This document shows, in pieces, positions 11,622 to 21,681 of a stretch of 64,000 bases of DNA. This DNA comes from Serratia surfactantfaciens (GTDB lineage: Bacteria > Pseudomonadota > Gammaproteobacteria > Enterobacterales > Enterobacteriaceae): contig NZ_CP016948.1 of the NCBI RefSeq assembly GCF_001642805.2, positions 4,836,001 to 4,900,000 of the forward strand. The letters are read 5' to 3'. Position 1 is the stretch's first letter, and each line of letters starts with the position of its first letter. Under the pieces are notes generated by a model, which made no database searches, had not been told where the DNA came from, and saw only the letters and a list, made by a program, of their open reading frames with translations. Position numbers and translations under genes: made by a program.

Positions 11622-12353
11622 ATGAGCGAAATTATTTACGGCATCCACGCCGTCAAAGCCCTGTTAGAGCGCGACCCGCAACGCTTCCTGGAAGTGTTTA
11701 TCCTGAAAGGCCGCGAAGATCGCCGCCTGCAACCGCTGATCGCCGAGCTGGAAGCGACCGGCATCGTGATCCAGGTGGCGAACCGCCAATGGCTGGATGA
11801 CAAGGTTGAAGGCGCGGTGCACCAGGGGATCATCGCCCGGGTGCGCGAAGGGCGCCAGTATCAGGAGAACGATCTGCCGGGCCTGCTGGAGAGCGTAGAG
11901 ACGCCGTTCCTGCTGGTGCTGGACGGCGTGACCGACCCGCACAACCTCGGTGCCTGCCTGCGCAGCGCCGATGCGGCCGGCGTGCACGCGGTGATCGTGC
12001 CGCGTGACCGTTCCGCCCAGTTGAACGCCACCGCCAAGAAAGTGGCCTGCGGCGCCGCCGAAAACGTGCCGTTGATCCGCGTGACCAACCTGGCGCGCAC
12101 GCTGCGTCTGTTGCAGGAAATGAATGTCTGGGTGGTGGGCACCGCCGGCGAAGCCGACCATACGCTGTATCAGAGCAAAATGACCGGCCCGATGGCGCTG
12201 GTGATGGGCGCGGAAGGCGAAGGCATGCGCCGCCTGACCCGCGAACACTGCGACGAGCTGATCAGCATCCCGATGGCCGGTACCGTCTCTTCGCTGAACG
12301 TGTCGGTCGCCACCGGCATCTGCCTGTTCGAAGCGGTGCGTCAGCGCGGCTGA
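11622..12353 (+). CDS. rlmB: 23S rRNA 2'-O-ribose methyltransferase RlmB (Gm2251)
   Basis: RlmB is a SPOUT-class enzyme that methylates the ribose of G2251 in the P-loop of 23S rRNA, using S-adenosylmethionine. An N-terminal substrate-binding domain (residues 1-75) precedes the trefoil-knot domain with the motifs [26 protein letters not shown] and [10 protein letters not shown]. The length of 243 matches E. coli. It follows rnr by 61 bases, a gap that contains a GC-rich hairpin but no T tract, so co-transcription is likely. Confidence 0.96.
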   Translation: MSEIIYGIHAVKALLERDPQRFLEVFILKGREDRRLQPLIAELEATGIVIQVANRQWLDDKVEGAVHQGIIARVREGRQYQENDLPGLLESVETPFLLVLDGVTDPHNLGACLRSADAAGVHAVIVPRDRSAQLNATAKKVACGAAENVPLIRVTNLARTLRLLQEMNVWVVGTAGEADHTLYQSKMTGPMALVMGAEGEGMRRLTREHCDELISIPMAGTVSSLNVSVATGICLFEAVRQRG

Positions 12354-12361
12354 TTCTCCTG

Positions 12362-12388
12362 ACGGGGGCGCAGTGCCCCCGTTAATTC
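12362..12388 (+). terminator. Probable terminator after rlmB
   Basis: ACGGGGGC (12362-12369) pairs with GCCCCCGT (12375-12382), followed by TAATTCC. The T tract is weak. Confidence 0.55.
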
Positions 12389-12469
12389 CCCCTCTTGTGA
12401 TCCCGCCTGCGGCAGAAATCCCTGCGCCGACCATACTTACTCCTGACGCTTTTTTCAGGGAGCACTCTC

Positions 12470-14098
12470 ATGGTCTGGACTACGCACACCGTTTTTAACC
12501 AACCCAAGCCGCTCGGCAACAGCAACCTGTTTCTCTCCGATACGCCGCTGCGTGAAGCGTTGCAGCGCGAGCAAGGCGGTTGGGACGCCGAGGTATTGGC
12601 TTCGCTGGGCCAGCAGCTCGGCACGCAGGAGTCGCTGGAGCTGGGGCGGCTGGCCAACGCCAACCCGCCGGAGCTGCTGCGCTACGACGCCACCGGCCAG
12701 CGACTGGACGACGTCCGCTTTCACCCGGCCTGGCATATCCTGATGCAGGGGCTGATCGCCAACCGGGTGCACAACCTGCCCTGGCAGGAGGATGCGCGCA
12801 TCGGTTCCTTCGTGGCGCGCGCCGCGCGCTTTATGCTGCATGCTCAGGTCGAGGCCGGCACCCTGTGCCCGGTGACCATGACCTTCGGCGCCACGCCGCT
12901 GTTGCTGCAGACGTTACCGGCTGAGTTTCGCTCCTGGTTGACGCCGCTGCTGTCGGATCGTTATGACGCTCATCTGCTGCCGGGCGGGCAAAAACGCGGC
13001 CTGCTGATCGGCATGGGCATGACGGAGAAGCAGGGCGGCTCCGACGTATTGAGCAATACCACCACTGCCACGCCGTTAGGCGCGCGCGGGCCGGGCGAAG
13101 CCTACCGGCTGGTGGGGCACAAGTGGTTCTTCTCGGTGCCGCAGAGCGATGCGCACCTGGTGCTGGCGCAGGCCGAAGGCGGGTTGTCCTGTTTCTTCCT
13201 GCCGCGCATTTTGCCGGACGGCAGCCGCAACGCCATTCGCCTGGAGCGGCTGAAAGACAAGCTGGGCAACCGCTCCAACGCCAGCAGCGAAGTGGAGTTT
13301 CAGGACGCCACCGCCTGGCTGCTGGGCGATGAGGGCGACGGCGTGCGGCACATCCTGAAAATGGGCGGCCTGACCCGTTTCGACTGCTCACTGGGCAGCC
13401 ACGGCCTGATGCGCCGCGGGCTGTCGGTGGCGCTGTATCATGCGCTGCAGCGGCAGGCATTCGGTAAGCTCCTGATCGAACAACCGCTGATGCGCCAGGT
13501 TCTGGCGCGCATGGCGCTGCGGCTGGAAGGGCATACCGCGTTGCTGTTCCGGCTGGCCCGCGCCTGGGAGAGCCGCAGCAATGAGGGCGAGCTGATTTAC
13601 AGCCGCCTGCTGACGCCAGCGGCCAAATACAGCATCTGCCGGCAGGGCATGCCGTTCATCGCCGAGGCGATGGAGGTGCTGGGCGGTATCGGCTACTGCG
13701 AAGAGAGCGAGCTGCCGCGTCTGTACCGCGAGATGCCGGTCAACAGCATCTGGGAGGGTTCCGGCAACATCATGTGCCTGGACGTGCTGCGCAGCTTGCA
13801 CAAGCTGCCGGGCGCGCTCGAGATGTTGCAGTTCGAGCTGCAGCCGGTGCGCGGTCAGAATCGGCTGTTCGATCATGCCTGGCGGCAGTGGCAGCAGCGC
13901 GCCCGGCAACCGAGCGAGGAGATGGGGCGGTTGCTGACCCAGCAGCTGTTCGATCTGTGCTGCGCCGCGCAGCTGCTGCAGCACGCCAGCCCGCAGATCG
14001 CCGATGCCTGGTGTCACCTGACGCTGGATCACCGCGGTGAGAGCCTGCTGTCGGCCGAGGTGTGCGAGCTGCTGTTGAACCGCGCCATCGGCGGCTAG
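12470..14098 (+). CDS. aidB: Acyl-CoA dehydrogenase-like protein AidB
   Basis: AidB is an FAD-binding homotetramer of the acyl-CoA dehydrogenase fold, induced in E. coli by alkylation through Ada; it binds DNA, but its substrate is unsettled. The flavin-site segment GMTEKQGGSDV is at about residues 182-192. The RQAFGKLLIEQPLMRQVLA helix and the GGIGYCEESELPRLYREMPVNSIWEGSGN region of the C-terminal catalytic domain are intact. At 542 residues it is near the E. coli length (541). In E. coli it follows yjfIJKLM-yjfC; here it directly follows rlmB and precedes only yjfL. I see no clear Ada box. Confidence 0.94.
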   Translation: MVWTTHTVFNQPKPLGNSNLFLSDTPLREALQREQGGWDAEVLASLGQQLGTQESLELGRLANANPPELLRYDATGQRLDDVRFHPAWHILMQGLIANRVHNLPWQEDARIGSFVARAARFMLHAQVEAGTLCPVTMTFGATPLLLQTLPAEFRSWLTPLLSDRYDAHLLPGGQKRGLLIGMGMTEKQGGSDVLSNTTTATPLGARGPGEAYRLVGHKWFFSVPQSDAHLVLAQAEGGLSCFFLPRILPDGSRNAIRLERLKDKLGNRSNASSEVEFQDATAWLLGDEGDGVRHILKMGGLTRFDCSLGSHGLMRRGLSVALYHALQRQAFGKLLIEQPLMRQVLARMALRLEGHTALLFRLARAWESRSNEGELIYSRLLTPAAKYSICRQGMPFIAEAMEVLGGIGYCEESELPRLYREMPVNSIWEGSGNIMCLDVLRSLHKLPGALEMLQFELQPVRGQNRLFDHAWRQWQQRARQPSEEMGRLLTQQLFDLCCAAQLLQHASPQIADAWCHLTLDHRGESLLSAEVCELLLNRAIGG

Positions 14099-14164
14099 GG
14101 AAAAGGGTGGCGCGCGGCGGCGAAAACCTTTTTAATTCAGCCTCACTCTGACAGGAAAATGCAC

Positions 14165-14563
14165 ATGGATATTCTCAGCGCGTTGGCGGCGTTCGCCTCT
14201 TACTTCTTCAGCGGTTTCGCCATGATTTTGGTGTTTCTGTTCGTCTATACCCGTATCACTCCGCACGACGAATGGGCGCTGATCAAGGCCGATAATCAAT
14301 CCGCCGCCTTTGCTTTCATCGGTGCCTGCCTGGGGTATGTGATCCCGTTGGCCAGCGCGGCGATCAACTCGATCAGCCTGCTGGATTACCTGCTGTGGGG
14401 CGTGGTGGCGCTGGTGGTGCAACTGCTGCTGTTCGCGGCCGTGAAGATCTACATGCCGCGCATCAGCGACAAGATCGAAGCCAACCATCTGGCCGCCGGG
14501 ATTTTCCTGGGGGGCGTCTCCGTCAGCGGCGGCGTGTTGAATGCGGCTTGCATGAGCTACTAA
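14165..14563 (+). CDS. yjfL: Inner-membrane protein YjfL (DUF350)
   Basis: This is a 132-residue membrane protein with about four helices. It matches E. coli YjfL throughout, including TPHDEW, GYVIPLASAAINS, the YMP(R)ISDKI stretch and the terminal NAACM. I chose the ATG at 14165 because AGGAA lies 8 bases upstream; an in-frame ATG at 14159 is too close to it. The family function is not established. Its E. coli operon neighbours yjfI, yjfJ, yjfK, yjfM and yjfC are absent here. Its stop overlaps the stop of the convergent yjfN by three or four bases. Confidence 0.85.
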   Translation: MDILSALAAFASYFFSGFAMILVFLFVYTRITPHDEWALIKADNQSAAFAFIGACLGYVIPLASAAINSISLLDYLLWGVVALVVQLLLFAAVKIYMPRISDKIEANHLAAGIFLGGVSVSGGVLNAACMSY

Positions 14564-14835
14564 AGGTATAAGATCGCCGAGGCGCGCCAGCCAGGCGGGT
14601 GCGCCTGCTCTTCCATCCGCAGGATGCGGTAATAGCTGGCGCCGTGTTGGTCGGCGGTGCGGGCGATGGCCAGTTCCGCCTCCTGCGGTGAGCCGGGCAG
14701 ATCGTTGAAGGTGATCTCGGCGATTTCACTGAGCGGCGTCACGCGATCGGCGGGCGCCAGCTCGGCGGACTGTGCGCCGGTGCTGAGCAACCCCATGGAA
14801 AGCAAGAGGGAGGTGAGTGCGGTGGAGCGTTTCAT
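14560..14835 (-). CDS. yjfN: Periplasmic DUF1471 protein YjfN
   Basis: This secreted protein of 91 residues has a signal peptide (MKRSTALTSLLLSMGLLSTGAQ) and a DUF1471 (YhcN/BhsA) domain with the motif ADQHGASYYRI. Length and sequence agree with E. coli YjfN, which has been described as a small periplasmic activator of DegP that depends on a hydrophobic C-terminal residue. The C-terminus here is ILYL, so that hydrophobic end is kept, unlike the other DUF1471 proteins of the window, which end in Arg or Lys. The start at 14835 follows AAGGGG; an upstream ATG at 14877 would extend it ahead of the signal peptide and is less likely. Confidence 0.8.
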   Translation of the reverse strand: MKRSTALTSLLLSMGLLSTGAQSAELAPADRVTPLSEIAEITFNDLPGSPQEAELAIARTADQHGASYYRILRMEEQAHPPGWRASAILYL

Positions 14836-14958
14836 GGCGTTCCCCTTCGTCAGATCCTGATTCGACACCCGCAACATGCGGCATGCTGTCCCTCAGTGTG
14901 CAACACCCTGCTTCAGCCAGTGCAAAGCTAGTGTAAATCTGCTTAAAAAATCCTCACC

Positions 14959-15267
14959 TTAGCGATACAGGATCGCTTGGGAATACCATTGGCCCGGCAC
15001 GACGGTCTCGCTGTTCATAATGATCACGTAATAACGAGCGCCGGCGGCGGTGGCCTTGCGCTGGATCTCCGCTTCCACGTCCATCGGGCTGCCGCGTACC
15101 ACGGCGGTGACGGTGCCGGTTTTCACCAGCTCGGCGGTTTGCGCGCGAACGATCTCCTGCGCCTGTGCGGTGGGCGGCGGCGGCGGTTTCGGCGTGGTGG
15201 TCATGATGCCGCAGGCGGAAAGCTGTGTGGCCAGAGTCAGGCTAATGAGTGTACGGACAATCGTCAT
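14959..15267 (-). CDS. bsmA: Biofilm/peroxide resistance lipoprotein BsmA (DUF1471)
   Basis: This 102-residue lipoprotein has the lipobox LSAC (Cys19), a Pro-rich linker (TPKPPPPP), and a DUF1471 domain ending in VVPGQWYSQAILYR. It corresponds to E. coli BsmA (YjfO), linked to biofilm formation and peroxide stress. GAGGT lies 5 bases before the ATG. It is transcribed towards yjfN, with 123 bases between them and no clear terminator, so the two could share a transcript. It diverges from yjfP. Confidence 0.85.
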   Translation of the reverse strand: MTIVRTLISLTLATQLSACGIMTTTPKPPPPPTAQAQEIVRAQTAELVKTGTVTAVVRGSPMDVEAEIQRKATAAGARYYVIIMNSETVVPGQWYSQAILYR

Positions 15268-15393
15268 GGTGACCTCGGAAGCGCCGGTGCGATGGCTTCA
15301 GTGTAACGCAATATAAGCTGTAACAGATTGAGCTATCGCTGCTTCGTGCAAGTTTGTCATGATGAATGCCAACAGGTGATTGAGGATGAGCGG

Positions 15394-16146
15394 ATGATCG
15401 AAATTCATGACGAGCGGGCGGGCGATATTGCGGTGATCCATGCGGTGCCGGCGGGGCAGTATCATCGGCCGCTGCCGACGGTGTTCTTCTGCCATGGCTA
15501 TACCTCGTCGAAAGAGGTGTACGCCTACTTCGCCTATGCGCTGGCGCGTGCCGGTTTTCGAACGGTGCTGCCGGATGCCGATCGGCACGGCGAGCGGTTC
15601 GACGGCGATGAGACGCGGCGCCTGGCATCGTTCTGGGAGATCTTGCGCAGCAATATCGACGAACTGCCGCAGGTCAAAGCGCATTTTGAGCGGCTCGGCC
15701 TGATTGCCGACGGACGCATCGGCGTCGCCGGCGCCTCAATGGGCGGCATGACCGCGCTCGGCGCCTTCGCGCGCTTCCCGTGGATCCGGGCGGCCGCCAG
15801 CCTGATGGGCTCCGGTTATTACCGTTCGCTGGCGCACACGCTGTATCCGCCGTTGGGCGAACGGGGCGAGGCGCTCTCGCCGGCGGCGTATGCCGCGCGC
15901 ACCGCCGTGCTGGCGGAGTATGAACTGGAGGGGCGTTTGGCGCAGATCGCCGGGCGGCCGCTGCTGCTGTGGCACGGCGAGACGGACGACGTGGTGCCGG
16001 CGGCGGACAGCCTGCGTTTGGCGGCCGAACTGCGGCGGCAAGGCGCGGACGGCCGTTTGACGTCGCTCGTCGAGCCGGGGGTGAAGCATCGCATCACGCC
16101 GTTGGCGCTGTCCGCCACCACCGATTTCTTCCGCCGCGAGTTGTAA
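15394..16146 (+). CDS. yjfP: Serine esterase YjfP (alpha/beta hydrolase)
   Basis: This 250-residue cytoplasmic hydrolase matches E. coli YjfP, a carboxylesterase active on short acyl esters. Visible motifs are HGYTSS (oxyanion region), the nucleophile elbow GASMGG, an acidic residue in WHGETDDVVP, and the C-terminal catalytic His in GVKHRITP. I start at MIEIHDERAG because this equals the E. coli N-terminus; the in-frame ATG at 15328 would add 22 unrelated residues. Confidence 0.88.
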   Translation: MIEIHDERAGDIAVIHAVPAGQYHRPLPTVFFCHGYTSSKEVYAYFAYALARAGFRTVLPDADRHGERFDGDETRRLASFWEILRSNIDELPQVKAHFERLGLIADGRIGVAGASMGGMTALGAFARFPWIRAAASLMGSGYYRSLAHTLYPPLGERGEALSPAAYAARTAVLAEYELEGRLAQIAGRPLLLWHGETDDVVPAADSLRLAAELRRQGADGRLTSLVEPGVKHRITPLALSATTDFFRREL

Positions 16147-16268
16147 TGCGCATCCGGGCGCGATGCAGGGAATTACAGCGCTCTGCGCAGGTTGTTTCGG
16201 CCATCGTTTGGCCGCCCGAAGGGGAGAATGTCAGCGTGAATTCTTTCTGGGGCAGCAAGGAGCAGGGC

Positions 16269-16643
16269 ATGATAAAGGGTATCAGCAAGACGGCCGACGC
16301 CGATCGCAGTTTGATGGGAACGATAAAAGCGCGCGCCGAGGTTAAATCAGCGGCCTTCAGCGAGCTGTTGGGCGCCGCCGACGGCAAAGCGCGGCAAAAC
16401 AAGGCTAATCCGCTGTCGCGCATTACCGCGCATACGGTGCAAAACATGACGGCACTGTTCTCTTTCGCGCCGAAAGCAGCGGCCACTCACACTGCCGCGG
16501 CGGGGGCGCTCTCTTTCGAGCAGCGGGCGACCCTGGCGGAAAGTACCGAGCTGCTGCAAACGCGCACCCACTATCTGCGGATGGCGTTGCAGTTGCACAA
16601 TCTGGGCAAGGCGCTCAGTGCGCCGGCGTTGCTCAAGCTCTGA
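16269..16643 (+). CDS. Hypothetical protein, 124 residues
   Basis: I do not recognise this protein. The ATG at 16269 has a strong AAGGAG 6 bases upstream (16257-16262), which decides the start. The sequence is rich in Ala, Lys and Leu, has no signal peptide and no membrane segment. It looks like a flexible basic N-terminal half (residues 1-75) followed by a predicted helical C-terminal half with a leucine-rich amphipathic stretch (LLQTRTHYLRMALQLHNLGKAL). Third-position GC is like that of its neighbours. It follows yjfP by 122 bases and is followed by a GC-rich hairpin. Confidence 0.6.
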   Translation: MIKGISKTADADRSLMGTIKARAEVKSAAFSELLGAADGKARQNKANPLSRITAHTVQNMTALFSFAPKAAATHTAAAGALSFEQRATLAESTELLQTRTHYLRMALQLHNLGKALSAPALLKL

Positions 16644-16660
16644 TTGGCGTGGGAAGTAGT

Positions 16661-16684
16661 GGAGCGCCCAACGTGCGGCGCTCC
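16661..16684. terminator. Hairpin after the hypothetical gene, possible terminator
   Basis: GGAGCGCC (16661-16668) and GGCGCTCC (16677-16684) form a perfect 8-bp stem. No T tract follows on either strand, so termination would need a factor. Confidence 0.35.
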
Positions 16685-16746
16685 TGAGTGGACTTAACGG
16701 GCTCTCTGGTGAAGCCCTGGGGATTTCCCTGGCGTGGCGTGTCTCT

Positions 16747-17013
16747 TTAGCGGTACAGCTCGGCGCTGACGTGCATCGTGCTGTTGTCGCCCGGTTCGTG
16801 CAGGGCGATGATGCGATAAGAGGTTGCGCCGCGTTGATCGGCGATTTTACTGACCTGGCTGGTGGCGTCATCCGGCGAAACCACGTTCTGGTTCAGGGTG
16901 ACGAAGCCGACGCTCTGGCGTTGATCGGCCTGGTGCGAGGTGATCTCCGTCGCGGCCATTACGTTGGCGGAGAACAGGGCGGCCAGCGCCGTCGCGAGCA
17001 TGATGCGTTTCAT
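16747..17013 (-). CDS. Secreted DUF1471 protein
   Basis: This is an 88-residue periplasmic protein of the YhcN/BhsA/McbA family. The signal peptide MKRIMLATALAALFSANVMA ends before ATEITSH, and the domain carries ADQRGATSYRII and ends in SAELYR. GAGAGG lies just upstream of the ATG. Members of this family respond to stress and affect the envelope and biofilm; the particular role of this copy is unknown. It is not close enough to yjfN, bsmA or yhcN to take one of those names. Confidence 0.8.
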   Translation of the reverse strand: MKRIMLATALAALFSANVMAATEITSHQADQRQSVGFVTLNQNVVSPDDATSQVSKIADQRGATSYRIIALHEPGDNSTMHVSAELYR

Positions 17014-17339
17014 AGTGCCTCTCTTAACTTCTTGCCGTTACGGCCTGACAGCGAGTGTCGCTGCGGCAAAAAGTCATTTATCTGCATTGAATAACCTGGA
17101 ATCTTTTTCGTCGCGCTGTCTGCGGCGGATATGGTTAATTTTAGTCCGTTGCGGCGGATTAAAAAGCGGGGTGTTTTGATGACCTTTTTCAAAAAAAATG
17201 AAATAGATTTGTGACTCAGCGCTGATTTCATTGAAAGATTTTTGAAACCGATGGATCGGCGTACATAGGTTCACCCACGAGCAAATCGTGCTATTTCCCA
17301 TAGCGCCTCGCATTAACGCGAATAAAACCCACGCAGTCC

Positions 17340-17368
17340 TTGAGTTTCCCGCCCTGCGTCAGTATGAT
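17340..17368 (+). promoter_or_regulatory. Predicted promoter of the rpsF operon
   Basis: TTGAGT (17340-17345) and TATGAT (17363-17368) are 17 bases apart. They lie in the 454-base gap between the divergent DUF1471 gene and rpsF. The left part of the gap (17014-17339) is more AT-rich and should hold the DUF1471 promoter; I see no gene in it. Confidence 0.65.
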
Positions 17369-17394
17369 TACGCGTCATTTTTCAGCCGCACACT

Positions 17395-17866
<472 letters not shown>

Positions 17867-17874
17867 TTGCCGCC

Positions 17875-18424
<550 letters not shown>

Positions 18425-18451
18425 TCGGCCACTGTCCATTAACGACTTTGA

Positions 18452-18916
<465 letters not shown>

Positions 18917-18940
18917 TTTACGCTGCTGTTAACCCGGTTA

Positions 18941-18970
18941 AAACGCCAGCCTCGCGCTGGCGTTTTGCTT
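18941..18970 (+). terminator. Terminator of the rpsF-rplI operon
   Basis: AAACGCCAGC (18941-18950) pairs with GCTGGCGTTT (18956-18965), followed by TGCTTTTC. Confidence 0.85.
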
Positions 18971-19027
18971 TTCTGCGCCCGGCAAAACGCGCTACGCTTG
19001 AACTCGGGATGAAAAGGAGAGCGTGCG

Positions 19028-19381
19028 ATGGCAAAGATTACTCTGCAACGGGTTTACGACTTCAGCGCGCCGGCGCCGGCGCATTGTTATCTGATAGATC
19101 GGCTATGGCCGCGCGGCGTCAGCAAGGAAAGGCTGGCGGGCGTGCAGTGGCTGAAACAGGTGGCGCCGGATGACGAGCTGCGCAAGTGGTTCCATCAGCA
19201 TACCGACCAGTGGGCGGTCTTTGAGGCGCGTTACCGCCAACAGCTGGTGGCCAACGATGCCTGGCGGCCGCTGGTGGCGCTGTTGCGGCAGGGGGAGGCG
19301 CTGACGCTGCTGTATGGCAGCAAGGATACCGAGCACAATCAGGGCGTGGTGCTGCGCGAGTTTCTGCTGGCGCAGCTGTAG
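19028..19381 (+). CDS. DUF488 family protein (YeaO-like)
   Basis: This 117-residue cytoplasmic protein belongs to DUF488, the family of E. coli YeaO, judged from the N-terminal RVYDF...YLIDRLWPRGVSKE and the C-terminal LTLLYGSKDTEHNQGVVLREFL. The function of the family is not known. AAAAGGAGAG precedes the ATG. Its stop is 3 bases from the stop of the convergent oapA, with no terminator between them. Confidence 0.85.
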   Translation: MAKITLQRVYDFSAPAPAHCYLIDRLWPRGVSKERLAGVQWLKQVAPDDELRKWFHQHTDQWAVFEARYRQQLVANDAWRPLVALLRQGEALTLLYGSKDTEHNQGVVLREFLLAQL

Positions 19382-19384
19382 GGA

Positions 19385-20053
19385 TTAGCGTTCCCGGCGG
19401 TAGCTGCCGTCGGCCTGGCGGCGGAACAGCACCTGGCTGTTGTCTGCGGTGGTGACCGACAGCGCGTTAATCACGCCGTTGGCGTCGCGTTCGATACGCA
19501 CTTCCTGGCCGGCTTTCATGTTGCTCAGCGGCTTGTCGCCGCCTTCCACCTGCGCCATGGCGAACACTTCATTCACCGGCAGGTTGTTGTCGCGAAACAG
19601 CTGGGCCAGCGTCTGGCCGGGCTGGATCTGATAACGCTGCCAGTTGCCCGCCGGCGCAGTTTCGTTGGCAGACGTGGTGCCGCCGTTTTGCAGTTCGGCC
19701 TGCAGCGGCACGCTGGTTTCCTGCTGAGATACCGGGAACGGCTGTCTTTCGGGCGAGTAAGGCCACAGCAACGCCAACAGCAGAATGATGCCGAAGATCA
19801 GCACCCAGCGGCGATGAAAGTAGGGCAGCGGTTCCATCCAATGGAAACCGTCCGGCAGATGCCAGACTTTAATCAGCAGCGCTTTGACCTGCTGCATTTT
19901 GTCGTTGGCCGACGGCGGCTCCGATGGCGGCTCCGCGCCTTCAGACGCAGGTGCGGCGCCCGGTTTCAGGCGCTGGCTGACGTTCAGCCAGGTGCGCAGC
20001 AGCGGCTGGTAGATGCGGGTGGTTTTCCTTCTCCTGGGCGCGATTCTGCCCAT
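19385..20053 (-). CDS. oapA: OapA/YtfB family cell-division-associated protein
   Basis: This is an inner-membrane protein with a long cytoplasmic N-terminus (residues 1-80), one membrane helix (about 81-99, RRWVLIFGIILLLALLWPY) and a periplasmic part ending in an OapA/LysM-like domain (YQIQPGQTLAQLFRDNNLPVNE). It matches E. coli YtfB (OapA), which binds glycan strands and affects division. The N-terminus is longer than I recall for E. coli, with an acidic Pro-rich stretch at 31-50. AGAGGT 5 bases before the ATG supports the longer start; Met53 is an alternative. Confidence 0.85.
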   Translation of the reverse strand: MGRIAPRRRKTTRIYQPLLRTWLNVSQRLKPGAAPASEGAEPPSEPPSANDKMQQVKALLIKVWHLPDGFHWMEPLPYFHRRWVLIFGIILLLALLWPYSPERQPFPVSQQETSVPLQAELQNGGTTSANETAPAGNWQRYQIQPGQTLAQLFRDNNLPVNEVFAMAQVEGGDKPLSNMKAGQEVRIERDANGVINALSVTTADNSQVLFRRQADGSYRRER

Positions 20054-20320
20054 GGTGACCTCTCTTCGACGGCGTAATAATTAGCGCGGCGCGACAAACG
20101 CGTCGCCTGCCCGGTATCCTGCTTTCAGTATAGTCCGCTAACTGATTGAAGTGAAAGGCGGCTGAGCGGCAGAGCCGAGGTTTGCGGCTGCGGGCGTTAA
20201 CAGAAGGTTATTGTTTCTTTTTCTACGACAAAAGTCATCATTCTCCACACAAGATTTTACCCGGCATTGACGCGCTGTTATGCTGCGCTTTCGACTTTTT
20301 ACAGACTTAAGGAAAACCCC

Positions 20321-20941
20321 ATGACAACCCCTTCTTTTGACAGCGTTGAAGCGCAAGCAAGTTACGGGATTGGTTTACAGGTCGGCCAGCAGCTGCAAGA
20401 GTCCGGGCTGGAAGGTTTGCAACCGGAAGCTTTGCTGGCGGGTCTGCGTGACGCGCTGGAAGGGAATGCCCCGGCGGTTCCGGTAGACGTGGTGCACCGT
20501 GCGCTGCGTGAAATCCATGAGCGTGCGGACGCGGTGCGCCGCGAGCGCCAGCAGGCGATGGCCGTTGAAGGCCAGAAGTTCCTGGACGACAACGCCAAGC
20601 GCGACGACGTGACGCTGACCGAGTCCGGCCTGCAGTTCTCCGTGCTGGAGCAGGGCAACGGCCCAATCCCGTCCCGTCAGGATCGCGTGCGTGTGCACTA
20701 CACCGGTCGTCTGATCAACGGCGACGTGTTCGACAGCTCGGTTGAGCGCGGCCAGCCGGCGGAATTCCCGGTCAGCGGCGTGATCCCAGGCTGGATCGAA
20801 GCGCTGACCCTGATGCCGGTCGGCTCCAAATGGCAGCTGTATATCCCGCACAACCTGGCCTACGGCGAGCGTGGTGCTGGCGCGTCCATCCCGCCGTTCA
20901 GCGCTCTGGTGTTCGACGTCGAGCTGCTGGAAATCCTGTAA
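20321..20941 (+). CDS. fklB: FKBP-type peptidyl-prolyl isomerase FklB (FKBP22)
   Basis: FklB catalyses cis-trans isomerisation of prolyl bonds. A helical N-terminal dimerisation domain (residues 1-90) precedes the FKBP domain (about 110-206) with [25 protein letters not shown] and YGERGAG. The ATG at 20321 follows AAGGAAAA and gives 206 residues, the E. coli length; an upstream ATG at 20267 is not needed. In E. coli cycA follows fklB; here ytfE follows on the opposite strand. Confidence 0.95.
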   Translation: MTTPSFDSVEAQASYGIGLQVGQQLQESGLEGLQPEALLAGLRDALEGNAPAVPVDVVHRALREIHERADAVRRERQQAMAVEGQKFLDDNAKRDDVTLTESGLQFSVLEQGNGPIPSRQDRVRVHYTGRLINGDVFDSSVERGQPAEFPVSGVIPGWIEALTLMPVGSKWQLYIPHNLAYGERGAGASIPPFSALVFDVELLEIL

Positions 20942-20960
20942 TCTCACCGAGGATTGCTCT

Positions 20961-20987
20961 GGGCGCCTTCGCGGCGCCCTTGTTTTA
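20961..20987 (+). terminator. Terminator after fklB
   Basis: GGGCGCC (20961-20967) and GGCGCCC (20973-20979) with a TTCGC loop are followed by TTGTTTT. The tail runs into the ytfE stop codon. Confidence 0.8.
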
Positions 20988-21650
20988 TGCGCCGCGCAGC
21001 GCGCGCGGGAACAGCAGATTGTTCTCCAGACTGATGTGTTCCATCAGATCGCCGATGAACTCGTCGATGCCGTTGTACAGCGCTCGCCAGGTGGTGCAGG
21101 CGCCCTCCGGCGGCGTGACGTTATCGGTGAGGAACTTCACCACCTCCAGTTGCTCGCCCGCCTCGTCATGTTCATGTTCCATCACCGAAATAGGTCCGGC
21201 GGCCTGAGGCCCCATCCCCTGTTTGATCAGCGGGAACAGGATCTGCTCCTCTTTCATCATGTGATTCTCCAGATCCAGGCGGATCAGGTTCAGCTGCTTC
21301 GCCAACCCGCGCGGGCAGGCGGGTTTGTCGCCGTGCACGCGTTCAACTTTTTCCGCCATCAGCACCAGTTCGGCCAGCTGTTCTCGGTGCCGCTGATGAA
21401 AGCGCGGCAGTATGTAGTCGATCACCTCATCGAGCGGGGCCGTGCGCCAGTCACGGTTTTGTACCGGCGTGGCGGCCAGAGCGGCCAGTTCGTTCTCCAA
21501 TCTGTCGATATCCAGGCCTTTGCGCTCGGCGGCGCGTTCCAGCGACTGTCGGCCGCCGCAGCAGAAATCCAGCTGGTGTTGGCGAAAAAGACGGGATGCC
21601 CGTGGAATGGCGATAGCGAGCGCGCCAAGGGATTGATTGCGGTAATCCAT
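20985..21650 (-). CDS. ytfE: Iron-sulfur cluster repair di-iron protein YtfE (RIC)
   Basis: YtfE restores iron-sulfur clusters damaged by nitric oxide or peroxide, using a non-haem di-iron site. The N-terminal ScdA_N domain has the double Cys LDFCCGG (Cys30-Cys31 region). The hemerythrin-like domain carries HxxxE ligand pairs in [22 protein letters not shown] and [12 protein letters not shown]. Its length of 221 is close to E. coli. A near-consensus NsrR operator lies 32-54 bases upstream, and nsrR itself is in this window. Confidence 0.95.
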   Translation of the reverse strand: MDYRNQSLGALAIAIPRASRLFRQHQLDFCCGGRQSLERAAERKGLDIDRLENELAALAATPVQNRDWRTAPLDEVIDYILPRFHQRHREQLAELVLMAEKVERVHGDKPACPRGLAKQLNLIRLDLENHMMKEEQILFPLIKQGMGPQAAGPISVMEHEHDEAGEQLEVVKFLTDNVTPPEGACTTWRALYNGIDEFIGDLMEHISLENNLLFPRALRGA

Positions 21651-21681
21651 GGTAGTGCCTCTTTAAACGAAGGAATTCTAT

